Assembly: GCF_009720835.1 (NCBI RefSeq)
Contig: NZ_WNKZ01000052.1
Span: 1 to 43,113, forward strand
Origin: Pseudoduganella buxea
GTDB taxonomy: Bacteria; Pseudomonadota; Gammaproteobacteria; Burkholderiales; Burkholderiaceae_D
Reading direction: 5' to 3'
DNA: 43,113 bases
Shown here: in pieces, positions 23,707 through 32,525 of the stretch
How the letters are laid out: every line of letters starts with the position of its first letter
Position numbering within the stretch: position 1 is the first letter of the stretch
Translations under genes and position numbers: made by a program
Notes under the pieces: model-generated
What the model saw: the letters and a program-made list of their open reading frames with translations, nothing else
Told to the model about the DNA's origin: nothing
Database searches by the model: none

Positions 23707-24990
23707 ATGGAAATCTCGACCCTGGAGATGCGCGTGACCCCCAGCACCATTCAAATCGCCGGCGCGGCCCTGTTCGCCATCGCCATCCTGCATACCTTCA
23801 GCGCCGGCCTGTTCGAGCGCATCGCCCACCGCTTTCCCGCCCACGCCGGCATCTGGCACCTGCTGGGCGAGGTGGAGGTGGTGTTCGGCTTCTGGGCCCT
23901 GGTGCTGGTGGTGTTCATCGGCGCCACGTCCGGCACCGGCCAGGCCGTGGCCTATGTGGACAGCCGCAATTTCACGGAGCCCCTGTTCGTCTTCGTCATC
24001 ATGGTGATCGCCGCCACCCGGCCCATCCTGCAGACCACGAAGGGAGTCGTGGCGCTGCTGGCGCGCGCCGTGCCGCTGCCCGGCAGCATGGGCTTCGTCG
24101 TCGTCGTGCTGTCCGTCGTGCCGCTGCTGGGCTCGTTCATCACGGAACCGGCCGCGATGACGCTGGGCGCCCTGATCCTGGCCGAGCGGCTGTACGCGGG
24201 CGGCATTTCCGAACGGCTGAAATACGCCGCCATCGGCGTGCTGTTCGTCAACGTCTCGATCGGCGGCACCCTGACGCCGTATGCGGCGCCGCCCGTGCTG
24301 ATGGTGGCGGCCAAGTGGGGCTGGGACCTGCAGTTCATGCTGGGCCAGATCGGCTGGAAGGCGGCCGTGGCCGTGCTGGTCAACGCCGTCGGTCTGGTCC
24401 TGCTGTTCGCCCGCGAGCTGACGGTACACCGGCCTGTTTCCGCGCCCGCAGAGGAACGGGTGCCGCTGCCGCTGGTGCTGGTGCACGTGGCCTTCCTGGC
24501 CGGCGTCGTCGTGTTTTCCCACCACCCGGCCGTCTTCATGGGGCTGTTCCTGTTCTTCCTCGGGGTAGCCCATGCGTACGAGCGCTTCCAGGACCGGCTG
24601 ATCCTGCGCGAAGGCTTGATGGTGGCGTTCTTCCTGGCCGGCCTGGTGGTGCTGGGCGGGCAGCAGGGCTGGTGGCTCCAGCCAGTGCTGATGAGCCTTA
24701 GCAGCGAGGCCGTGTTCTACGGTGCCACGGCGCTGACGGCCATTACCGACAACGCCGCGCTCACTTACCTGGGCTCGCTGGTGGAAGGCCTGACGGACGA
24801 ATTCAAGTATGCGCTGGTGACGGGCGCCGTCACGGGCGGCGGGCTGACGGTGATCGCCAACGCGCCCAACCCGGCCGGCATGTCGATCCTGAAGAACCAC
24901 TTCCGGCTGGAGACGGTTTCCGCGCTGGGGCTGCTGGTGGCGGCCCTGCCGCCCACTCTTGTTGCCGTGGCCGCCTTCCGCCTGCTGTAG
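23707..24990 (+). CDS. putative Na+/H+ antiporter (membrane protein)
   Basis: The 427-residue integral membrane protein has about ten hydrophobic helices. It resembles the Na_H_antiport_3 family: SFITEPAAMTLGALILAE, SIGGTLTPYAAPPVLMVA, ATALTAITDNAALTYLG (paired polar residues within helices, as in ion transporters), and NAPNPAGMSIL near the C-terminus. It should act in the inner membrane. I used ATG 23707; ATG 23728 (MRVTPST) is also possible. It is divergent from the protease gene. Confidence 0.8.
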   Translation: MEISTLEMRVTPSTIQIAGAALFAIAILHTFSAGLFERIAHRFPAHAGIWHLLGEVEVVFGFWALVLVVFIGATSGTGQAVAYVDSRNFTEPLFVFVIMVIAATRPILQTTKGVVALLARAVPLPGSMGFVVVVLSVVPLLGSFITEPAAMTLGALILAERLYAGGISERLKYAAIGVLFVNVSIGGTLTPYAAPPVLMVAAKWGWDLQFMLGQIGWKAAVAVLVNAVGLVLLFARELTVHRPVSAPAEERVPLPLVLVHVAFLAGVVVFSHHPAVFMGLFLFFLGVAHAYERFQDRLILREGLMVAFFLAGLVVLGGQQGWWLQPVLMSLSSEAVFYGATALTAITDNAALTYLGSLVEGLTDEFKYALVTGAVTGGGLTVIANAPNPAGMSILKNHFRLETVSALGLLVAALPPTLVAVAAFRLL

Positions 24991-25023
24991 GGCTGTGGCA
25001 TCATTGCGCCTTTTGCCCACAGC

Positions 25024-25299
25024 ATGATCAATATTATTCAGGAACACAATCTGGAACCGGCGGCGGCCCGCGCGGCGGCCGAGCAGGTGGCGGAAAAGCT
25101 GGCCCGTGAGTTCGATCTCACCTGCAACTGGCAGGGCGACGTGCTGCGTTTCGAGCGCAGCGGCGTCGAGGGCGAGCTGACCCTGGCGCCGCGCCAGGCG
25201 CAGATGCAGATCAAGCTGGGGTTCCTGTATGGCGCCTTTGCCCCGGCCATCCAGAGCAAGGTGGAAGAAAAGATGCGCAAGGTGTTCGGCGCGGCGTGA
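25024..25299 (+). CDS. polyhydroxyalkanoate-system (granule region) protein
   Basis: The 91-residue protein matches the small PHA_gran_rgn family in its pattern: NIIQEHNL start, LCNWQGDVLRF-like core (here LTCNWQGDVLRFERSGVEG), and a short amphipathic end. These are found with PHA genes in betaproteobacteria; their exact role is unknown. It begins 33 bases after the antiporter stop and ends at a strong terminator. Confidence 0.82.
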   Translation: MINIIQEHNLEPAAARAAAEQVAEKLAREFDLTCNWQGDVLRFERSGVEGELTLAPRQAQMQIKLGFLYGAFAPAIQSKVEEKMRKVFGAA

Positions 25300-25322
25300 T
25301 GTGCCGATGCGCCGGGCGCAAG

Positions 25323-25357
25323 AAAGGCCGGGACGCTTGCGCGTTCCCGGCCTTTTT
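25323..25357. terminator. bidirectional terminator
   Basis: AAAGGCCGGGA (25323-25333) pairs with TCCCGGCCTTT (25345-25355) and T-tracts follow on both strands. It ends the PHA-system gene and the convergent acyl-CoA-binding protein gene. Confidence 0.9.
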
Positions 25358-25371
25358 CGCTGGGGGCTGGC

Positions 25372-25626
25372 TCAGCCCTTCAGGTCCGCGATCAGGTCGA
25401 TGTACTGTTGCTGCGCATCTTCCTGCGACGTGCCTTTCAGCGCGGCCCAGGCGTCGAACTTGGCACGGTTGACGAAGTCCGTCATGCCGGGGCGCTCGCC
25501 CGTGGCGTCGCCGCTGGAACCCTGCTTGAACAGGGCGTAGATCTTCAGCAGCGTCATATTGTCCGGGCGTTCCGGCAGGTTCTTCGAATCGGCCATGGCC
25601 TGGTCGAATTGTTCTTGCAGACTCAT
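25372..25626 (-). CDS. acyl-CoA-binding protein
   Basis: The 84-residue protein has the ACBP helix bundle signatures: FDQAMADSKNLPERPDN, LLKIYALFKQGSSGD, GMTDFVNRAKFDAWAALKG. These proteins bind long-chain acyl-CoA in the cytoplasm; the conserved Lys, Tyr and Trp that hold the CoA are all present. It is a single gene convergent with the PHA-system gene. Confidence 0.93.
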   Translation of the reverse strand: MSLQEQFDQAMADSKNLPERPDNMTLLKIYALFKQGSSGDATGERPGMTDFVNRAKFDAWAALKGTSQEDAQQQYIDLIADLKG

Positions 25627-25734
25627 CGTGGTCCTCGTTTGGTTGGCGATGCGCCATCATACAAAATCCGCCCCGGCGCACCGGCGGAAAACTGTAGAGG
25701 ACTTGTTCCAAACTGCAATACGGCCCCAACGTAA

Positions 25735-25779
25735 AACGGCGGTTCAGGACCCGCGCGCTGCGAGTCCTGAACCGCCGTT
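25735..25779. terminator. 16-bp hairpin downstream of hup
   Basis: CGGCGGTTCAGGAC (25737-25750) is exactly complementary to 25764-25777, and two more A-T pairs extend it. On the minus strand it is followed by TTTT, so it ends the HU transcript. The loop is 13 bases. Confidence 0.8.
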
Positions 25780-25807
25780 CCGGTTCTGCCTGGTGCGTAC
25801 TACGTGC

Positions 25808-26095
25808 TTATTTCTTCTTGGTCGGGTTGACGGCCGCCTTCAAGGTCGCGCCAGCCGAGAACTTCGGGGTCTTCGACGCCGCGATCTTGATCGCTTCGCC
25901 GGTTGCCGGATTGCGGCCTTTACGGGCAGCGCGCTTGGCGACGGAGAACGTGCCGAAACCGGTGATGCCGACCGTGTCGCCCTTTTTCAGACGTTCGGTA
26001 ACGATGGCAATCAGGGTGTTCACTGCATCGTTGGCGGCGGCACCGGACATTTCGGTACGTTTCGCAAATTCAGCAATCAGTTCGCCTTTTTTCAT
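25808..26095 (-). CDS. hup: HU-family DNA-binding protein
   Basis: The 95-residue nucleoid protein starts at 26095 (MKKGELIAEFAKRT) with an AAGGAGGT ribosome site. GDTVGITGFGTFSVAKRAARKGRNPATGE is the HU beta-arm region with the DNA-kinking Pro (RNPATG). A Lys-rich tail (NPTKKK) follows. An upstream in-frame extension to 26251 is not HU-like. Monocistronic, with a terminator at 25735. Confidence 0.96.
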   Translation of the reverse strand: MKKGELIAEFAKRTEMSGAAANDAVNTLIAIVTERLKKGDTVGITGFGTFSVAKRAARKGRNPATGEAIKIAASKTPKFSAGATLKAAVNPTKKK

Positions 26096-26434
26096 TACTA
26101 CCTCCTTCGTTAATAGAGGGCGCAGATTAGCATAATATTTGCCGAAAGTAATGCTTTCTCGTTGAACAAACCCATATGGCGCCTGGGCTCCCCCGAAATG
26201 GGGCACGCGCGGGGTCCGCGGCGGCCATGCTGCACTGCACGGTAGCGGCAAGCGGGGCGCGGCATGGGCGCAACCCGGTGCTAATATGAAGCCGCGAGAG
26301 GCCCGCTTGCAAGAGCGGGCCCCCGAAAAGCGGGCAGGAACGGCTGAACGCCAAGGCTGATCACGAAGCCGAACAAGATGGCGAGCCGCGCGAACTGGCT
26401 GGGAAGCGGCCTATTGGAAGGCGGGGACACGATC
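26096..26434. other. 339-base intergenic region with hairpins, no gene seen
   Basis: It holds the ribosome site and promoter region of hup on the minus side and GC-rich hairpins: CCCC-GAAAT-GGGG at 26191-26203 and GCCCGCT-TGCAAG-AGCGGGC at 26301-26320. No convincing small ORF was found. The anti-sigma-like gene at 26435 begins at the right edge; no sigma-factor gene precedes it. Confidence 0.5.
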
Positions 26435-27223
26435 ATGACTTTTTCCGATGAAACCCTGATGGCGTATGCCGATGGCGCACTGGACGCAACGACGCGCCAC
26501 GCCGTCGAAGCCGCCTGTGCCAGGGATGCCACCTTGGCGCGCCGCGTCGAGCAGTGCAAGATGCGCCGTGCGAACTTCGCCGGCTTCGCGCCGGGCGAGG
26601 AAGCGCTGGGCCAGCGCGTGCGGCCCCTGCGGCAGGCCACCGTGGTCAGCCTGGACGTGGTGCGGGCGCGCCGTGAAGCCACGCAGCAGGCCGCGCGCAA
26701 GGCCGGCCGCGAACGGCGCTGGTCCTGGCGCGAATGGGGTGCGCTGGCCGGCGTGCTGATGCTGGGTGTCGTGGCCGGCAAGTTCGGCCTGTCCTACCTG
26801 CAGGAAGACGATGTGCGCGCCGACCTCGTGGCAAGCCGCGACGGCACCCTGGTGGCGCAGGGCCGCCTGGCCACGGCGCTGGAACAGCAGCCGTCGGCGG
26901 CGCGCGGCGCGGGCCCGGCCGCCGCGGTCGGCACCATCCGCATCGCCATGTCCTTCGTGTCCACGGACGGCGCCTACTGCCGCAGCTTCGCCAGCGGCAG
27001 CGGCAGCCACCAGATCGACGGCCTGGCCTGCAAGACGGGGCAGGAGTGGCGCATTCCCGTGCTGGTGCAGAATCCCCGGCCCGCATTGGCCGGCAACGAG
27101 CGCGCCGCCATCGTCGACGCGATGCCGTCCCAGGTCGAACTGTCGATCGAGCAGCGCATGTCCGGCGAGGCGCTCGATGGCCGGGCCGAGCAGGCCGCCA
27201 TGCAGAAGGCCTGGCAGCGCTGA
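26435..27223 (+). CDS. anti-sigma-factor-like membrane protein
   Basis: The 262-residue protein begins MTFSDETLMAYADGALD, the N-terminal motif of anti-sigma factors of the zinc-finger-less type, followed by a helix-rich basic cytoplasmic part, one membrane helix (about residues 105-127, WGALAGVLMLGVVAGKFGL), and a periplasmic C-terminal domain with two Cys (YCRSF and LACKTG). The start is ATG 26435; the frame runs upstream to 26378 without need. No ECF sigma gene is adjacent, so the partner is unknown. Confidence 0.68.
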   Translation: MTFSDETLMAYADGALDATTRHAVEAACARDATLARRVEQCKMRRANFAGFAPGEEALGQRVRPLRQATVVSLDVVRARREATQQAARKAGRERRWSWREWGALAGVLMLGVVAGKFGLSYLQEDDVRADLVASRDGTLVAQGRLATALEQQPSAARGAGPAAAVGTIRIAMSFVSTDGAYCRSFASGSGSHQIDGLACKTGQEWRIPVLVQNPRPALAGNERAAIVDAMPSQVELSIEQRMSGEALDGRAEQAAMQKAWQR

Positions 27224-27247
27224 CATTGCACTCGCCCCCATAAGAGA

Positions 27248-27270
27248 AAAGGCAGCGCGAGGCTGCCTTT
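27248..27270. terminator. bidirectional terminator
   Basis: AAAGGCAGC pairs with GCTGCCTTT over a 5-base loop, with A/T tracts on both sides. It separates the anti-sigma-like gene from the convergent lipoprotein. Confidence 0.75.
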
Positions 27271-27298
27271 CGTTCGTCATGCCGCCCAGGCGGGTGGC

Positions 27299-27505
27299 TT
27301 ACTTCTTCTTGTCGTCGTCCTCGTCGTCGTCCGAACCGAGGGCAGCCTGGCCCACGTAGACAACGCCCTTGCCGGCCGCGACGCCCACGTCCACCGCCGT
27401 CGATGCCACCGCCACCCCGGCGCCGACCACGGCACCGGTGACGGCCACGACGGCGCAGCCGGACAGCATGCCGGCTGCCAGGACGATTGCGGCCAGCACG
27501 CGCAT
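27299..27505 (-). CDS. small lipoprotein with acidic tail
   Basis: The 68-residue protein has a lipoprotein signal peptide with lipobox LSGC (Cys17), a Gly/Ala/Val-rich hydrophobic stretch, and an end of SDDDEDDDKKK. Its start overlaps the stop side of the FKBP gene by one base (27505), so it is in one operon with it. The function is unknown; the hydrophobic mature part may associate with membrane. Confidence 0.75.
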   Translation of the reverse strand: MRVLAAIVLAAGMLSGCAVVAVTGAVVGAGVAVASTAVDVGVAAGKGVVYVGQAALGSDDDEDDDKKK

Positions 27506-27861
27506 TACACGCCCAGCAGCTCGACGTCGAAGATCAGCGTGGCGTTCGGCGGGATCACGCCGCCGGCGCCGCGAGCGCCGTAGCCCAGTTCGGCCGGGAT
27601 GGTCAAGGTGCGGGTGCCGCCCACTTTCATGCCCTGCACGCCTTCATCCCAGCCGCGGATGACCATGCCGGCGCCCAGCGCGAACTCGAACGGATCGTTG
27701 CGGTCCTTGCTGGAGTCGAATTTCGCACCCTTGCTGCCGTCGTCGTTGCGCAGCCAGCCGGTGTAGTGCACCGTCACGTTCTGGCCGGCTTTCGCTTCGG
27801 CGCCTTCGCCGACCTTGACGTCGTCGTACTGCAGGCCGGATGGGGTGGTGGTGATGGACAT
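27505..27861 (-). CDS. FKBP-type peptidyl-prolyl isomerase
   Basis: The 118-residue single-domain FKBP speeds Xaa-Pro isomerisation. The active-site aromatics and motif order are present: VTVHYTGWL, FDSSKDRNDPFEFALG, VIRGWDEGVQGMKVGG, AELGYG, and IPPNATLIFDVELL. No signal peptide, so cytoplasmic. It is followed by the small lipoprotein. Confidence 0.95.
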   Translation of the reverse strand: MSITTTPSGLQYDDVKVGEGAEAKAGQNVTVHYTGWLRNDDGSKGAKFDSSKDRNDPFEFALGAGMVIRGWDEGVQGMKVGGTRTLTIPAELGYGARGAGGVIPPNATLIFDVELLGV

Positions 27862-28107
27862 GAAGGTTCCTTTTGTTTGGTCAGTCGGGCTGACGATTGT
27901 AGTGCATGGCAGGCCAAAGCGCCATGCGGCGACGCGCCGTTAATACCCTGGCAATGACGACGCGCGGTGGAGCGATGACGATATGGAAAGGTCGTTGTTT
28001 TTCGAGTGCAACCAGGACTTAATCGGCCCTTAAACGCAGTTGCCGTAAGTAATTACCCCGGGCTTTGCTCTTAAAATAGAGCTTTCCGAACCTCCCGGGC
28101 GAACCTC

Positions 28108-29103
28108 ATGTTTTGCAGCTTCCGTCGCATCGCCGTTTCCGCCTGCCTGCTGGCCGCCGCGCAGGCGCACGCTTCCGTCGCGCAATCGAACGCCGCGCAG
28201 TCCAATGTGGTCGTCGTCCTCAACTCGCGCGACGCCACCGTCCAGCTGCTGGACCAGGCCACCTACAAGAGCCTGCAGACCATCGCCGTCGGCAAGGAAC
28301 CGCACCACCTGATGCCCACGCCGGACAACAAGTCGCTGATCGTGGCCAGCTCGATGGGCAACGAACTGCTGTTCCTCGATCCGAAGTCGGGCCAGGTGCA
28401 GCGCCGCATCAAGGACATCGTCGACCCGTACCAGATCGGCTTCACGCCGGACCAGAAGTGGTTCGTCGCCACGGCGCTGCGGCTCGATCACGTCGACCTG
28501 TACCGCTTCAACGGCAAGGACTTCACCCTGGCCAAGCGCCTGCCGCTGGCCAAGCTGCCCAGCCACGTGGCCTTCGACGCGAAGAGCACGATGGCCTTCG
28601 TGACCCAGCAGGGCAGCGACCAGGTCAGCGCCATCGACCTGGCCACGCAGACTGTCAAGTGGACCATGCCCGTCGGCAAACTCCCGGCGGGGATCGCGAT
28701 GACGCCGGACGACAAGTACCTGCTGGTGGGCATCATGGGCAGCGACTACGTGGAAGTGATCGACTGGCGCACGCAGAAGACCGTCAAGCGCATCAAGGCC
28801 GGCGCCGGCACGCACAACTTCCGCGCCCAGGGCGACAGCCGTTACACCTATGTGTCGAACCGGGTCGCTAACTCGATCAACATCATCGACCAGAAGACCC
28901 TGGAAAACGTCGGCCAGATCAATGTGCCGGGCGGTCCGGACTGCATGGAAATCACGGCCGACGGCAAGACCATGTGGGTCACCCTGCGCTGGATCAAGAA
29001 GGTGGCCGTCATCGACCTGGCCAGCCGCAAGGTGGTCAAGTACATTCCCGTGGGCCGCTCGCCGCACGGCGTGTACTTCGCCAACGCTTCCGCGCGGATG
29101 TAA
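28108..29103 (+). CDS. YncE-like beta-propeller protein, secreted
   Basis: The 331-residue protein has a signal peptide (residues 1-23, ending AQAHA) and repeated strand motifs of the YVTN/cytochrome D1 type propeller: VVVLNSRDATVQLLD, VGKLPAGIAMTPDDKYLLVG, VSNRVANSINIIDQKT, VGRSPHGVYF. It probably folds as a seven-blade periplasmic propeller. Ligand and role are unknown. The polysaccharide deacetylase gene begins 2 bases after its stop, so both are translated from one message. Confidence 0.85.
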   Translation: MFCSFRRIAVSACLLAAAQAHASVAQSNAAQSNVVVVLNSRDATVQLLDQATYKSLQTIAVGKEPHHLMPTPDNKSLIVASSMGNELLFLDPKSGQVQRRIKDIVDPYQIGFTPDQKWFVATALRLDHVDLYRFNGKDFTLAKRLPLAKLPSHVAFDAKSTMAFVTQQGSDQVSAIDLATQTVKWTMPVGKLPAGIAMTPDDKYLLVGIMGSDYVEVIDWRTQKTVKRIKAGAGTHNFRAQGDSRYTYVSNRVANSINIIDQKTLENVGQINVPGGPDCMEITADGKTMWVTLRWIKKVAVIDLASRKVVKYIPVGRSPHGVYFANASARM

Positions 29104-29104
29104 G

Positions 29105-29893
29105 GTGCGCCCGCCCGGCATCCTCGCTGCGCTGGCGCTGCTGGGCGCCGCGGCGCCGGCCTGGCCGGCGGCCCGATGCACCGGCACGATCTACCTGACC
29201 TTCGATACGGGCAGCCAGTCGCAGGCCGAGCTGGTCGCCGCCACCTTGAAACGCCACGCCATCCGCGCCACGTTCTTCCTCGCCAACGAGAAGACCGTGC
29301 GGGGCGACCATGCGCTCGACCCTTCCTGGGCGCCGTATTGGAAGGCGAGGGTTGCCGAGGGCCATGCCTTCGGTTCCCACACCTTCGACCACGTGTATTA
29401 CGTCAGGGACGGCGCCGGCGGCGGCATCGTCGTCAAGCCCCAGTTCGGCAAGGAGGCGGGTCAGCGCCGCGCATGGAGCGCGGCGCAATACTGCGACGAA
29501 ATCCGGCGTGTCGACACCCGCTTCCACGAGCTGACTGGCAATCACCTCGATCCCTTCTGGCGCGCTCCCGGCGGACGTACTTCTGCGCGTACAATAGCGG
29601 CCGCGCGCGGCTGCGGTTACGCGCACGCAGGCTGGGCCCCGGCCGGCTTTTCCGGCGATGAGCTTTCCAGCAGCGCCTTTCCGAATGCTGTATTGTTGAA
29701 GAAGGCACTGGACGGCCTGCGCGACGGCGATATCTTCATGGCCCACATGGGTATCTGGTCGCGCCGCGACCCGTGGGCGCCGGCCAACCTGGAGCCCTTG
29801 ATCGCCGGCCTGGAAAAGAAGGGCTTCTGTTTTGCCACCCTGCGCGAGCATCCCGGCTTTGCCGGGGACCGACCCAACAACGTAGCGAAATAA
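29105..29893 (+). CDS. polysaccharide deacetylase (NodB-homology), secreted
   Basis: The 262-residue protein begins with GTG at 29105 (VRPPGILAALALLG) and has a signal peptide ending in PAWPA. NodB motifs: TFDTGSQSQ (motif 1, in which the usual second Asp is Thr), GSHTFDH (His pair, metal ligands), RAPGGRTSA (motif 3), and a final MAHMGIW. The change DD to DT at motif 1 may alter metal binding. Such enzymes remove N-acetyl or O-acetyl groups from envelope or extracellular sugars. It is coupled to the propeller gene and precedes the desaturase gene by 7 bases. Confidence 0.82.
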   Translation: MRPPGILAALALLGAAAPAWPAARCTGTIYLTFDTGSQSQAELVAATLKRHAIRATFFLANEKTVRGDHALDPSWAPYWKARVAEGHAFGSHTFDHVYYVRDGAGGGIVVKPQFGKEAGQRRAWSAAQYCDEIRRVDTRFHELTGNHLDPFWRAPGGRTSARTIAAARGCGYAHAGWAPAGFSGDELSSSAFPNAVLLKKALDGLRDGDIFMAHMGIWSRRDPWAPANLEPLIAGLEKKGFCFATLREHPGFAGDRPNNVAK

Positions 29894-29900
29894 AAACAAG

Positions 29901-30896
29901 ATGATTCATCTGCTGACCGACTGGTTTGCACAGGCGCAGGGCTGGCTGTTCCAGGCCCTGATCGAACCGGCCATGTTCCAGGCCGGCCTGGCCGATTTTC
30001 TCGACGATGCCTTCGAGGGCACGGAATGGCTGCTGATCGGCCTGTGCGAGCTGGTGCTGATCTTCCTCGTGCTGCGGCCGATGGAGGCGCTGCTGCCGGT
30101 GCATCCCCTGTCCGACCGGCGCGCCCGCTGGAACGATTTCCTGTACACCTTCCTGCACCGGCTGGGCCTGTTCCCCGTGCTGGTGTTCTTCACGGTGGAC
30201 CCCCTGATGGACGGCGTGGCCGGCTGGCTGCGGCTGGAGAACGTGCGCCCGTTCAACCTGGAGAACCTGGTGCCGGACATGGGCCCGCTGCTCAGCTTCG
30301 CCCTCTACTTCGTCGTGCTGGACTTCTTCGATTACTGGTATCACCGCGCCCAGCACGGCCTGGGCTGGTGGTGGGGCCTGCACAGCCTGCACCACAGCCA
30401 GCAGGACATGAACCTGTGGAGCGACGACCGCAACCACCTGCTGGACGACCTGCTGCGCGACGTCTACCTGGCCCTGATCGCGCTGGCCATCGGCGTGCCG
30501 CCGGGCCAGTACGTGCTGCTGGTGTCGCTGTCGCGCGTCCTGCAAAGCCTGCAACACGCCAATGTGCGCCTCCATTTCGGCCGCATCGGCGAGCGGCTGC
30601 TGGTGTCGCCCCGCTACCACCGCATGCACCATGCGATCGGCATCGGCCATGAATCGCAGGGCAAGGGCAGCCTGGGCGGCTGCAATTTCGCCGTGCAGCT
30701 GCCCGTGTGGGACATCCTGTTCGGTACCGCCAACTTCACGCCGGCGTTTGCCCGCACGGGCGTGCGCGACCAGATGCCGCGCCCCCGCGCCGACGGCAGC
30801 ACGCAGCCGGGCCGCGACTACGGCCGCGGCTTCTGGCTTCAGCAGTGGCTGGGGGTGAAGCGGATGGTCGAATTCGCCAGGCGGAGGGCCGGCTGA
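29901..30896 (+). CDS. sterol desaturase/fatty-acid hydroxylase-family membrane protein
   Basis: The 331-residue inner-membrane di-iron enzyme has four or five hydrophobic segments and the His-box cluster of the family: YHRAQHG, HSLHHSQ, HHAIGIGHES and an intervening NHLLDD. It would hydroxylate or desaturate a lipid. The substrate is not predictable. The TGA of this gene overlaps the ATG of the next by one base. Confidence 0.85.
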   Translation: MIHLLTDWFAQAQGWLFQALIEPAMFQAGLADFLDDAFEGTEWLLIGLCELVLIFLVLRPMEALLPVHPLSDRRARWNDFLYTFLHRLGLFPVLVFFTVDPLMDGVAGWLRLENVRPFNLENLVPDMGPLLSFALYFVVLDFFDYWYHRAQHGLGWWWGLHSLHHSQQDMNLWSDDRNHLLDDLLRDVYLALIALAIGVPPGQYVLLVSLSRVLQSLQHANVRLHFGRIGERLLVSPRYHRMHHAIGIGHESQGKGSLGGCNFAVQLPVWDILFGTANFTPAFARTGVRDQMPRPRADGSTQPGRDYGRGFWLQQWLGVKRMVEFARRRAG

Positions 30897-31723
30897 TGCG
30901 CGCCGTCGCCAATGCCTACGGGCGCGCCGTGCTGTCGCAGCTGCACGGACGCATGCTGATCCTGTCGGCCGTGCCGCTGCTGCTGTCGCTGCTGCTGTGG
31001 GGCGTCGTGCTGTACTTCGGCCTGCAGCCGCTGATGGACTGGCTGCACGCCAGCTTCGTCGACTACGACATCTTCCGCAGCACCAGCAGCTGGCTCGATT
31101 CGATCGGCCTGGGCTTCCTGAAGTCGCTGGTGGTGCCGTTCTTCGCGCTGCTGCTGCTGTTGCCGCTGATGATCCTGACGGCGCTGCTGTTCATGAACGT
31201 GGCCGCCATGCCCGTCATCGTGCGCCACGTATCGAGCCGCCACTATCCGAAACTGGAGATGAAGCGGGGCGGCAGCCTGCTGGGCGGCCTGGGCGCGGCC
31301 GTGTCCTCGTTCATGGTCTTCATCGTCATCTGGCTGGCCACCTTGCCCCTGTATATCCTGCCGCCGCTGGCGATGGTGTCGTCGGCCTGCCTGTGGGGCT
31401 GGCTGACGAGCCGCGTGATGTCCTACGACGCGCTGGCCGACCACGCCAGCGTGGAAGAGCGCCACACCATCCAGCGCGAACGGCGCTGGGAGCTGCTGGT
31501 CATCGGCCTCGTCTCGGGGGCGGCCGGCGCCTTGCCGCCGCTGCTGATGGCCGGCGGTGCCGTGCTGGCGGTGGTGTTCCTGCCCCTGTTCCTGGCCCTG
31601 ATGATGTGGCTGTACGTGCTGATCTTCATCTTCACGGCCCTGTGGTTCCAGTACTACTGCCTGGAGGCGCTGGCGCAGCTGCGCGCGCGCACGGCGGCCA
31701 ATCCCATCGAGGTGAACGCATGA
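30896..31723 (+). CDS. EI24-domain-like integral membrane protein
   Basis: The 275-residue protein has about five membrane helices with the YxxLQxLMDW pattern and an amphipathic central segment (DALADHASVEERHTI). This resembles the EI24/CysZ-like superfamily, and the Asp-Ala-Leu-Ala-Asp-His motif is the family mark. Several members bring in sulfate or affect cysteine synthesis, but most are unassigned. It is translationally coupled to the desaturase gene and followed 10 bases later by the CinA-type gene. Confidence 0.75.
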   Translation: MRAVANAYGRAVLSQLHGRMLILSAVPLLLSLLLWGVVLYFGLQPLMDWLHASFVDYDIFRSTSSWLDSIGLGFLKSLVVPFFALLLLLPLMILTALLFMNVAAMPVIVRHVSSRHYPKLEMKRGGSLLGGLGAAVSSFMVFIVIWLATLPLYILPPLAMVSSACLWGWLTSRVMSYDALADHASVEERHTIQRERRWELLVIGLVSGAAGALPPLLMAGGAVLAVVFLPLFLALMMWLYVLIFIFTALWFQYYCLEALAQLRARTAANPIEVNA

Positions 31724-31733
31724 AGGTAAACCA

Positions 31734-32525
31734 ATGAACATCGGACTGATCGTCATCGGCGACGAAATCCTGTCGGGCAAGCGGGTCGACCAGCACTTCC
31801 CGAAAGTGGTGCAGATCCTGGCGGCGCGCGGCCTGCAATTGTCGTGGGCCGAGTACCTGGGCGACGAGCCGGAGCGCATCGCGGCCACCCTGAAGCGCAC
31901 CTTCGCCACGCATGACATCGTGTTTTCCTGCGGCGGCATCGGCGCCACGCCGGACGACCACACGCGCCAGGCCGCGGCCGCCGCGCTGGGCCGGCCGCTG
32001 GTGCTGCATGAAGAGGGCCGGCGCAATATCGAGCAGCGCATCGTGCAGATGGCGCGCGAGGCGGGCAACGAAGCCGACCTGGGCGCGCCGGAAAACCTGC
32101 AACGCCTGAAGATGGCCGAGTTCGCGCAAGGCGCGGAACTGATTCCGAACCCGTACAACAACGTGGCCGGCTTCGCGTTGGGCACCCATTACTTCGTGCC
32201 GGGCTTTCCCGTGATGGCCTGGCCGATGATCGAATGGGTGCTCGACACGCACCATGCCGACCTGTTCAACCGCACGCCGCGGGCGGAGCGGGCCGTGCTG
32301 GTCTACGAGGCGGCCGAATCGGCGCTGACGCCGCTGATGGTGGCGCTGGAATCGGCCTGGCCCGGCATCAAGATATTCAGCCTGCCCAGCGTGGGCAATG
32401 CCACCACGCGCCGCCATATCGAACTGGGCGTGAAGGGCGCGCCGGACCAGGTGGCGGCCGCTTTCGACGCGCTGTGCGCCGGGCTGGATCGGCTGCGCGC
32501 CGAGTATGTGCGGGTGCAGCAATGA
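31734..32525 (+). CDS. CinA N-terminal (molybdopterin-binding-fold) protein
   Basis: The 263-residue protein starts MNIGLIVIGDEILSGKRVDQHF and has the MoCF_biosynth fold, with GGIGATPDDHTRQA as the Gly-rich loop. This matches the N-terminal half of competence/damage protein CinA, which cleaves nucleotide pyrophosphates; the deamidase half (about 160 residues) is absent, so it is the short COG1058 type. The family is often described by the competence name although no competence role is shown here. Confidence 0.85.
   Translation: MNIGLIVIGDEILSGKRVDQHFPKVVQILAARGLQLSWAEYLGDEPERIAATLKRTFATHDIVFSCGGIGATPDDHTRQAAAAALGRPLVLHEEGRRNIEQRIVQMAREAGNEADLGAPENLQRLKMAEFAQGAELIPNPYNNVAGFALGTHYFVPGFPVMAWPMIEWVLDTHHADLFNRTPRAERAVLVYEAAESALTPLMVALESAWPGIKIFSLPSVGNATTRRHIELGVKGAPDQVAAAFDALCAGLDRLRAEYVRVQQ

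Noticed and set aside
23575..25047. Upstream extension of the metalloprotease frame
   Set aside because: It is antisense to the antiporter gene; the protein-like part begins at ATG 23574.
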